Shown piece after piece: positions 15,181-20,790 of a DNA stretch of 20,790 bases. Both the position numbers and the translations under genes were made by a program. Positions within the stretch are counted from its first letter, which is position 1; the number at the start of each line of letters is the position of its first letter. Location of the stretch: NCBI GenBank assembly GCA_050014815.1, contig JBEKCP010000031.1, positions 1 through 20,790 on the forward strand. The letters are read 5' to 3'. This DNA comes from JBEKCP01 sp050014815. Lineage in GTDB: Bacteria > Planctomycetota > Planctomycetia > Pirellulales > Thermoguttaceae. The notes beneath the pieces are model-generated. The model saw only the letters and a program-made list of their open reading frames with translations. It did no database searches and was not told the origin of the DNA.

Positions 15181-15912
15181 ATGGCTCAACCAAAGGTCTT
15201 CTTCGTCCACCTTCGCCGCCCGAACAGGTCGAACCCGAAGGAGCGGCGGGACGACCCGTTCTACGAGTTCGGCAGCTTCGGATGCACGAAGTGCCACTCC
15301 AGGAACCTCTTCCATCCAAGGAACGCCTCCAAGCTGGAGGGTGCGAGGCTGGCTTTCGTCCAGGGAGGGAAGCAGGGCTCGCGTCTGGTGTTCCTCACGC
15401 CGCCCATCACGGTGACGGTGTGGAAGAACAACTGCGAGGCGAGGTGGATGCCGCCCAAGATGCCGTTCAAATACGCCCATGCGCCGCTGCTGGTACGAAA
15501 TGACGGCGGCCGCAGCGATTTTCCATCGGTCAGGAAGTTCGCAAGCCGCACGCGATGGGGGAGAACGAAAGTCGAGCGGGGGCTTTCCAGCCGGATCCGC
15601 TCCTTGGCAGAGCCTCTGCCTCCGGAATTGGCTTGCGAAGTCATCGAGACCTACGAGCGGCTGCGGAAGGAAGCTCGTCGGTCGGCGTTCGCGGCGACCT
15701 ACGACGAGGCTCTTCCGTGGCCCCCGCCGATGCCTGACCGCAAACGGGAGAAGACCTACCAGGAGTTCCTGTCGAGCCTGAGCCGTGATGCCAATGGCAC
15801 CGGAAAGGTCTTGCACACTGAAGTGCCGCCGCCGAGAACAGGACTCCACGCCTGCTGTGGCGTGTCTCGCTGCCGTAGCCGCCGTCCAGCTGCGACAACT
15901 CGTCGTGCATAG
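15181..15912 (+). CDS. Unknown partner of the Nmad3-like protein, CxxCH-containing
   Basis: 243 residues. The first 200 or so look well conserved: VFFVHLRRP at the start, DPFYEFGSFGCTKCH (25-39; C35, C38, H39), GARLAFVQGG and MPFKYAHAPLLV. With no signal peptide, the CxxCH is more likely a metal-binding or structural site than a heme site. I do not recognise the family, but the position 1 bp after the Nmad3-like gene points to a joint role in reading or making modified nucleotides. The last 45 or so residues (from about 15780) become rich in Arg, Cys and Thr and read like out-of-frame sequence, so the native C terminus may be lost or frameshifted. The stop is immediately followed by the stop of the convergent minus-strand gene. 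Confidence 0.6.
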   Translation: MAQPKVFFVHLRRPNRSNPKERRDDPFYEFGSFGCTKCHSRNLFHPRNASKLEGARLAFVQGGKQGSRLVFLTPPITVTVWKNNCEARWMPPKMPFKYAHAPLLVRNDGGRSDFPSVRKFASRTRWGRTKVERGLSSRIRSLAEPLPPELACEVIETYERLRKEARRSAFAATYDEALPWPPPMPDRKREKTYQEFLSSLSRDANGTGKVLHTEVPPPRTGLHACCGVSRCRSRRPAATTRRA

Positions 15913-17091
15913 TCAATCGAACAAGGTTGGCGGCGGCGTGGGCGGCTTCCGTGTCAAAGAAGCCAATGGGCCGCCGTATGTCCGAACCTCGAACTGTTCG
16001 GCTCGGGCCAGCAGGGATTGCCTCGTCTCGTCCTTCAATACTGGAATCCGGCCTGCCTGAACGTGGGAATCGACTCTCGCCAAGAGCGATTCGGTCTCTC
16101 GCACCGTCCTGGTCACTTGAATTCGGTCGGCGGCTGGTGGCATGAGACGCAACTGACCACCAATAATCATCGGCTGAGCGTGCAGGAAGTCCTTCATCGC
16201 CTCCAGGTCGCTTCTTTCCCAGCCATTCGCGATCTGGGGAAGTTTGGTGATGATGTCGGCCCACACGGGCCGTCGGCCATCTTTCGTACTCACCCAGTCG
16301 TAGTTCAGCGGGATATAGGGTGTCGTCTTCCGGCAGGTCTCGACTTGACCGTCCGGACGCATCCACCGAGAGGCGTGCTCAGCGAGTCGGTAGGGATGCT
16401 TCCCCGGCCACGGATACGAGGAGTTACCTTCACTTCGTTGCGGAGCAGGGAACGGCCCGGGGCTCCGACGTTCAGACAAGTACTGTTCGACAAACCAGCT
16501 GCGATCCCGAATGATTCCAAACCCGGAGAACTTGTCCAAGACCGATGTCATTTCCTCGACCTGAACGACAAACGTGAAGAAGTCCAGGAACACCGGCTTC
16601 TGGCAGGAACCTAAGTGCTTCGTCCGACCAAGGGAGAAGAAGTACCTATCACCACATACTATTCCGCTGAAGCGGCGCGTCGCATCGAACAGCCAAACCA
16701 TGTTGCCGTAGAAATCCTCGCGTTCCCGGATCTGGTCGCTGTTGATCGACGAGTGCTGGAGCTCAACGACGGTATCCGAGTTTCCCACTATGTCAGCCCG
16801 GTGCGGGCCGATAACGACTTCGGCGAAATCCGGCAGGACAATGTCCTGCCAAGATACGTGCCAAGGACTGATCGGTTCTGACCATGGATCGCAATCCCGG
16901 CGATATCGGACGGCGGGGTGAGAAGGAGCCGGGACTCGAAGGGCCAGAGCGTCAGCAATTTCAATCGTCAGCCATTCCACGCGGCGACGGCACCCAGGAC
17001 GGCCTTTTTGGAACCCGATAGTCATGGGCTCGTCCCCAAGCCGCCGGGCGTGGCGAACGGCGTAGGCAACAAGATGTATCGTGCCTGTCAA
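15913..17091 (-). CDS. CoiA-like PD-(D/E)xK nuclease-fold protein
   Basis: 392 residues from a TTG start. The centre matches the competence CoiA-like family: HRADIV (97-102, D100), VVELQHSSI (108-116, E110, Q112, H113), then REREDFYG and MVWLFDA. In this family the nuclease core has ExQ in place of ExK. CoiA acts in DNA processing during competence; relatives occur scattered in many genomes. Residues 140-392 match nothing I know. No clear ribosome site precedes the TTG; an ATG at 17025 (residue 23), with GGGGA about 7 bp before it, is a fair alternative. The frame is the same as that of the upstream 549-residue gene, from which it is separated by one stop (17137-17139) and about 45 bp. The stop abuts the stop of the convergent plus-strand gene. 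Confidence 0.68.
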   Translation of the reverse strand: MTGTIHLVAYAVRHARRLGDEPMTIGFQKGRPGCRRRVEWLTIEIADALALRVPAPSHPAVRYRRDCDPWSEPISPWHVSWQDIVLPDFAEVVIGPHRADIVGNSDTVVELQHSSINSDQIREREDFYGNMVWLFDATRRFSGIVCGDRYFFSLGRTKHLGSCQKPVFLDFFTFVVQVEEMTSVLDKFSGFGIIRDRSWFVEQYLSERRSPGPFPAPQRSEGNSSYPWPGKHPYRLAEHASRWMRPDGQVETCRKTTPYIPLNYDWVSTKDGRRPVWADIITKLPQIANGWERSDLEAMKDFLHAQPMIIGGQLRLMPPAADRIQVTRTVRETESLLARVDSHVQAGRIPVLKDETRQSLLARAEQFEVRTYGGPLASLTRKPPTPPPTLFD

Positions 17092-17136
17092 GCAACGAAA
17101 TACAGTCCGAGAGACAGAGTCCCAGCAGGGGCAGAC

Positions 17137-18786
17137 TTATGGGTACGCCTTGAGTTCCAGACGACGCCAGCCAACGATTCCCGGGTCGATCAAGTACGCC
17201 AGGAACCATATTGACGGCAGGCTGGCAAGGGCATCGGGGATCGTGCCGTCCACGAGGAAGAGATACCGCGATGGCCGCGGCTCGTCCTTCGACGAGAAGT
17301 AGCCGTGATGCCCATTGCGGTAGGCCCGCATCAAGTTCCCCACGAACTCGGAGACGACTTCTGGCGATTCGCCCGTCATCTGTTTGTTCCGCACCAGGAC
17401 GCTCTTGCCCTGCACCTTGCTCTTCAGCCATACCGACTTCAGCACTGCTGATTCAAGGCCCGCATAGAGGTTCCTGATGAACTCACAAAGGTAAGGACCT
17501 TCTGGGTCTGGGACTCTCTTGAGCTGGCCGCATAGTAGGCTCGGCGCCTCCGCCGTGTTGAACAGCCGCTTGAACATGGCGGAGCTGGCGCTGTCGGCGA
17601 ACCGCGCGCTCAGCGTATCGAACAAGTCGGCGACCTCGAACACCGTTCCCTTCGCGCTGGCTGCATTGTCGCTGGACATCGCACCCAGTGTTCGCCGAAG
17701 CAGCCGATTGAACGTGAGGTAATGCTCGTATGCGGCGATGGGGTCGATCGCCTTGTCCGGCTCGTTCTCTTCGGTGAAGTTCGCCAGGTCGGTCAACTCG
17801 AACAGGTAGACATTGATGACATCGACATACCACCGCAGGAACGCGACCTGCTTGTCGGGCGTCAGTTGAAGCGTGTGCGGCGGCGGCTGATTGGTGGCGC
17901 GCAGCGATTTTGGCCCTGTCGGGTGCTGCATGACCTCGTAGAAGTTGACTTCATCCATCGGTTCCCCGCCAAAACACGCGCAGGAACGTGGAACGGCGAG
18001 CCAGTCAGAAGGGAAGACCAGCGGGCTGTAGGTGAGCGGCGTGCCGAATAGGAAGAACAGCGTCAATCCGAACAGTTCCGCGCGGAAGCCGAACACCGAG
18101 GGTCGGAACAGGCAGTTCCAATACTCCAGCAACGGGCGTACGAGCAAGGTGGGGCTCGAATCATGCCAGTGCTTGAGCGTGGGAAAAAGGTCTCCGGTGA
18201 CCTGGGCGTTCGCCGTCAGTTCTCCGTAGGGAACTTGTGCAGCGGAGTAGAAACATCGCATCGCAGCCACCACAGTCTCGAAGTCGGGAGAGTGCTCGAT
18301 GACGACGACGCGACCGTCCGGGTGCTTGTTGAAGAACCACGGCAGGACATGCTCTCGAAGCAGAGGGGCCATCTGTCCGGACTGGCAGACCGCTATGGCC
18401 TTGATGATGGCCTGCGTCTCAAGCTCGGCGGTCCGCTTCTTAGGCGCATCCTCGACCATTTTCACAAGTAACTCGCCGGTGGCTGCTACCGGAATCTGCT
18501 CGCGGCGCCAGATCGAATTGAAATAGTCGTCGACAAAGGCGAGGCATTGCTGGTCCAGTACGGTGTCTCTGTCGATCACCTGACGGATGTTAAGGCAATG
18601 CCTCGCCACTCTGTTTCGCGCCCGTCCCCATCGCCGGACCCATGTCCTGTCGATGATTTCGTAGTCCGCGCGCTCGTGTAGCAAGTTGGCGAAGAACTGA
18701 CCATCGACACTACTGCTCACTTTTGGGAGCGGTCCACAGCAGCGGTAGCCCAGGTCAGCCCATGAAGCGTGGACGATGTTTGGCAT
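17137..18786 (-). CDS. Unknown 549-residue protein with a C-terminal RNxHHG motif
   Basis: I cannot place this protein in a family. The frame is open to 19026, but that extension overlaps the protease gene in another frame and reads like an artefact (Arg/Gly-rich), so I take the ATG at 18786 (MPNIVHASWADLGYRCCG). There is no signal peptide; a short hydrophobic stretch near residues 240-250 (FGLTLFFLFG) is probably buried rather than membrane. The protein looks largely helical. Near the C terminus, YRNGHHGYF (489-497) resembles the RN-x-HG signature of HEPN RNases, though the spacing is one residue short. Position between a protease and a CoiA-like gene, on one strand with short gaps, suggests it is the core or effector of a three-protein system. 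Confidence 0.65.
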   Translation of the reverse strand: MPNIVHASWADLGYRCCGPLPKVSSSVDGQFFANLLHERADYEIIDRTWVRRWGRARNRVARHCLNIRQVIDRDTVLDQQCLAFVDDYFNSIWRREQIPVAATGELLVKMVEDAPKKRTAELETQAIIKAIAVCQSGQMAPLLREHVLPWFFNKHPDGRVVVIEHSPDFETVVAAMRCFYSAAQVPYGELTANAQVTGDLFPTLKHWHDSSPTLLVRPLLEYWNCLFRPSVFGFRAELFGLTLFFLFGTPLTYSPLVFPSDWLAVPRSCACFGGEPMDEVNFYEVMQHPTGPKSLRATNQPPPHTLQLTPDKQVAFLRWYVDVINVYLFELTDLANFTEENEPDKAIDPIAAYEHYLTFNRLLRRTLGAMSSDNAASAKGTVFEVADLFDTLSARFADSASSAMFKRLFNTAEAPSLLCGQLKRVPDPEGPYLCEFIRNLYAGLESAVLKSVWLKSKVQGKSVLVRNKQMTGESPEVVSEFVGNLMRAYRNGHHGYFSSKDEPRPSRYLFLVDGTIPDALASLPSIWFLAYLIDPGIVGWRRLELKAYP

Positions 18787-18880
18787 GTTGTCAGGTCTCG
18801 CTCGGTTAAGCACTGCGCCAGCCGGCGTCTCAACACGGTCGGGGGCTAGGGGGATCCTGAAGCGTCGAAACGGATTCTCG
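18787..18880. other. Short gap between protease gene and 549-aa gene
   Basis: 94 bp with no convincing promoter, terminator hairpin or ribosome site on the minus strand; only a weak purine stretch (GAGCGAGAC) precedes the ATG at 18786. Confidence 0.4.
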
Positions 18881-19984
18881 TTATTCCGACAAGTCGTGGC
18901 CGGGAAACGACTCCTCAAGGAGATGGCGTAGGTCCGCTTCGTGCTTCCAAAGCAGCCGGAGCCAATGGACGATCTGCGTTCCCTGCAAGTGCCGCCCCCC
19001 TCCCCACCAGCGGCTCTGGATGGCAATGAGGGAATAGTGCTCCGGGCTCCAGATATTGCTTCGCAACGCTGGGTTCGGCTGCCAGTACCCGCCGCCGCTC
19101 ATCCCGAAAGGCTCGGCGAGTTGTCCCGGCGTCAGGTTCTGGGCCGTGCCGATCGAGACGAAGTCGTCGCCCAGCGGGCGCGGTATGAACACGTCGAGCC
19201 GTTCGTCAGGGGACCGCGATTTCTTCTCCAACGCGTCCCATCTGTCCGACATGAGCAGCTTGTTGCTCCAGCACTCAAGCGTGAACAGCTTGGTGTCCAC
19301 TTGGCGTTGCGCCTCCTTTAAGGAACGAATCTCCGCGCTGGGATAGCCAGCCACGAAAGTCCACAACTGGTTCTGTCCCGTCCCGCACAGGTACACCCGC
19401 GACAACGGGATGGCGGCCTTCCCGAACCTGTCCTCAACGAAGGCACGCTCCAGCTCGACATACGCTACGTCGCGCTGCTCGTCCTGCGGATCTTTCGCCG
19501 AGCCCAGGATGCGAGGAATGTTCTCCTCGATACTCGTCGACTTGTCACCGACGAACGACAGCCTTCCTGTCGGGCGGGCCGGAACCGAATGCGCGGTTGT
19601 GGCCAGGAAGACGCGGTCGCCGACTGCGACAAGCACCCCTGACGCCACTTTTCCGTACTTTAGGTCGATATAGGCAATCGTCGATCTCAGGATGTTGTGT
19701 GCTATTACCCGGTGTACGTCGTTGGTTTCCGGCGGCTGCTGAAACACACCCGTCAGCTCGATTCCGTCGACTTGTCGCCACGCAGCCTCGCCGTCCGGTT
19801 CGTTGTCGATCCGGCGGCAGATTTCAGCTAGGAGGTCGACCTCGTCGGGAAACAGGGTGACCTCTGCCGAGTTCGACTGTCGAACAAGTTCCTCAAGTCG
19901 ACCGCTCATCGCGGGCGGTCTCGCCGACCGCTCGCGCTCGCCCGCCAACTGGCGAATCAGTTCTTGGACTCGTTCCGTTCTCAT
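18881..19984 (-). CDS. Trypsin-like serine protease
   Basis: 367 residues. After about 90 helical residues comes a chymotrypsin-fold protease with a readable triad: H132 in LATTAHSVP (TAHS standing for the classic TAAHC), D172 in RDVAYVEL and S296 in GMSGGGYW (the GxSGG motif). There is no signal peptide, so it should act inside the cell, which is unusual for household trypsin-like enzymes but common for proteases in defence or toxin systems. It is the first gene of the minus-strand cassette, 90 bp after the PNPOx-fold gene. The ATG at 19984 has no strong ribosome site. The target is unknown; the next two gene products are the obvious candidates for cleavage-based activation (inference). Confidence 0.75.
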   Translation of the reverse strand: MRTERVQELIRQLAGERERSARPPAMSGRLEELVRQSNSAEVTLFPDEVDLLAEICRRIDNEPDGEAAWRQVDGIELTGVFQQPPETNDVHRVIAHNILRSTIAYIDLKYGKVASGVLVAVGDRVFLATTAHSVPARPTGRLSFVGDKSTSIEENIPRILGSAKDPQDEQRDVAYVELERAFVEDRFGKAAIPLSRVYLCGTGQNQLWTFVAGYPSAEIRSLKEAQRQVDTKLFTLECWSNKLLMSDRWDALEKKSRSPDERLDVFIPRPLGDDFVSIGTAQNLTPGQLAEPFGMSGGGYWQPNPALRSNIWSPEHYSLIAIQSRWWGGGRHLQGTQIVHWLRLLWKHEADLRHLLEESFPGHDLSE

Positions 19985-20074
19985 GAGCTATGACCAGCAT
20001 TCTGTAAGAACATGTGATGGCGACTGGCGCACAAGGTGCTCATCCCCTTCGCAGGCAGGCACGGAGATCGGCAG

Positions 20075-20458
20075 CTACCCATTCCCGAGCAATGGGCGCA
20101 CTCCCTCGATGTGGAAGTGGACGAGATACTTGCTGTCCTCCTCGCTGATGCCGAGGGCGGTGCAGCGGCGGAGCGCCTTGATCCTCTCTGGGGTCGTTTC
20201 CTCCCGGATAACCACCAGCGACAGGCGTTTGCCACCGTAGCCCTCGCCCTGCTCGATGAAGAGATATGAGGCGCTCGGGTTGTGGCCCACGTTGTCGTGG
20301 GTCAAACGGTTTGCCATGATGAAGGAGCAAGTGGTGTCGTCGTCCTTTTCCAGGAACAGAGGCTTGGCGTAGATCGCCTGGTTCACCTGCCCGGCAAGGT
20401 CGGTGGTTGCCAGGACACCGATGCCTTTCGCTTGCTCGAAGTAGTCACTGAGACTCAC
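20075..20458 (-). CDS. Pyridoxamine 5'-phosphate oxidase-fold protein
   Basis: 127 residues with the split-barrel flavin-binding pattern: FEQAKGIGVLATTD near the N terminus, AIYAKPLFL, a CSFIMANRLTHDNVGHNP block (the usual F-N--K--N-R-NP region) and YLFIEQGEGYGGKRLSL. Such proteins bind FMN, F420 or heme; the ligand cannot be chosen from sequence. The frame is open to 20542, but GTG at 20458 is preferred because AGAGGT lies 5 bp before it and SDYFEQAKG is where family members begin. Upstream, a minus-strand TATAAT (20519-20514) forms a promoter overlapped by an inverted repeat, and a plus-strand gene diverges from the same region. Confidence 0.75.
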   Translation of the reverse strand: MSLSDYFEQAKGIGVLATTDLAGQVNQAIYAKPLFLEKDDDTTCSFIMANRLTHDNVGHNPSASYLFIEQGEGYGGKRLSLVVIREETTPERIKALRRCTALGISEEDSKYLVHFHIEGVRPLLGNG

Positions 20459-20513
20459 GGTAGACCTCTCACTTGGGCTTGTGTGGAAAGGACGATGATT
20501 CGGGAACTCCACC

Positions 20514-20542
20514 ATTATACATTCCCCGGCAATGTTTCCCAC
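20514..20542 (-). promoter_or_regulatory. Promoter of the PNPOx-fold gene
   Basis: Read on the minus strand: a consensus -10 TATAAT at 20519-20514, a 17-bp spacer and a weak -35 GTGGGA at 20542-20537. The -35 lies inside the inverted repeat 20536-20550, so a repressor bound there would block it. Transcription would start about 50 bp before the GTG at 20458. Confidence 0.5.
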
Positions 20543-20550
20543 TGTGGGAA
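20536..20550. repeat. Inverted repeat, likely operator
   Basis: TTCCCAC, a single T, then GTGGGAA: perfect 7-bp arms. It overlaps the -35 of the minus-strand promoter and lies 13 bp before the -35 of the plus-strand promoter, a classic place for a regulator of divergent genes. Confidence 0.5.
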
Positions 20551-20562
20551 GATTGGTCGGGA

Positions 20563-20591
20563 TGTCCAGACCGATCTGAGCGGAGTATAAT
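20563..20591 (+). promoter_or_regulatory. Promoter with near-palindromic box, copy of the 1311-1339 module
   Basis: A consensus TATAAT (20586-20591) with TGTCCA (20563-20568) 17 bp upstream. CAGACCGATCTG (20567-20578) differs from the perfect palindrome at 1315-1326 by one base, and in both places 7 bp separate the box from the -10, followed by CGCC. It drives the small membrane-protein gene at 20689 after a leader of about 90 nt. Confidence 0.6.
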
Positions 20592-20688
20592 CGCCGATGC
20601 AGAGCATCGGGTCGTTAGGACCGCTCCGAACCGGAAGACCGTGTGATTGGCGACCCATTACCGGACGTAAGCGAAAAGGAGATGAACG

Positions 20689-20790
20689 ATGGGAGGCTGC
20701 TGTCTCGCCGTTCTTGTGATGCTGCTTGGTCCGCGAGTGTTCCTGGCCTTCGTTTGGCTCCTGACAAACTGGTATGCCGTCTTCGATTCG
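20689..20790 (+). CDS. Small membrane protein, 3'-truncated by window edge
   Basis: 34 residues are visible before the window ends: MGGCCLAVLVMLLGPRVFLA, then a FVWLLTNWYAVFDS stretch. The hydrophobic N terminus with GPR and a WLLTNW turn looks like the small uncharacterised multi-pass membrane proteins found in many bacteria. AGGAG (20677-20681) stands 7 bp before this ATG; another ATG at 20682, in a different frame, lacks spacing to the same site and encodes Arg-rich, unlikely protein. It diverges from the PNPOx-fold gene and has the promoter at 20563-20591. Confidence 0.6.
   Translation, partial: MGGCCLAVLVMLLGPRVFLAFVWLLTNWYAVFDS

Noticed and set aside
15283..15297. CxxCH as a cytochrome c heme site in the 15181 protein
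   Set aside because: There is no signal peptide for export, only one motif and no other cytochrome features; a structural metal site is more likely.
18787..19026. N-terminal extension of the 549-aa protein to 19026
   Set aside because: It overlaps the end of the protease gene in another frame and is Arg/Gly/Ser-rich; the ATG at 18786 gives a normal protein start.
1..20790. Insertion sequence, integrase, attachment site or CRISPR array
   Set aside because: No transposase or integrase motif, no long terminal inverted repeats and no spaced direct-repeat array were seen on either strand.

Overview
The window is GC-rich, densely coded chromosomal DNA, most likely from a planctomycete-like bacterium. 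The pointers are two sugar phosphate isomerase/epimerase genes (one with a Tat signal), a Ser/Thr-kinase module of planctomycete style, an FHA-ABC transporter and Nmad/EVE-type genes. This taxonomic call is inference from gene content; there is no rRNA gene or other marker. I saw no tRNA, rRNA, CRISPR array or transposase.

Layout. (1) 1-992: the 3' part of a radical SAM gene, translationally coupled to a broken nitroreductase start. (2) 993-1412: non-coding, ending in a promoter with a palindromic operator-like box. (3) 1413-3977: a carbohydrate cluster of two TIM-barrel isomerase/epimerases, a possible tiny coupled ORF and a beta-phosphoglucomutase-like HAD enzyme. (4) 3978-4418: a strong promoter followed by about 270 nt of highly structured, apparently self-contained RNA ending in an intrinsic terminator; I do not recognise the RNA class. 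(5) 4419-13331: an operon-like run of alpha/beta hydrolase, unknown 614-residue protein, FHA-ABC transporter, lipoprotein, and a chimera joining a YcjX-type P-loop NTPase, a protein kinase C-lobe and a Nudix-like domain. FHA domains read phosphothreonine, so the kinase and transporter may belong to one signalling pathway, but the kinase in the chimera has no N-lobe. (6) 13508-15912: three tightly packed genes, namely an EVE-type protein with a NucS-like nuclease domain, an Nmad3-like protein and a Cys/His-containing partner. (7) 15913-19984 on the minus strand: a trypsin-like protease, an unknown 549-residue protein and a CoiA-like nuclease-fold protein. (8) 20075-20790: a PNPOx-fold gene (minus) diverging from a small membrane protein (plus) that runs off the window.

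The best candidates for undescribed biology are the minus-strand protease/unknown/CoiA-like cassette facing the EVE-nuclease/Nmad3 cassette end to end (together they look like a defence or DNA-modification island), the NTPase-kinase-Nudix chimera with its FHA-ABC neighbour, and the structured RNA. A short promoter-operator module recurs almost identically 19 kb apart (1311-1343 and 20563-20595), which suggests a shared regulator for two unrelated genes.
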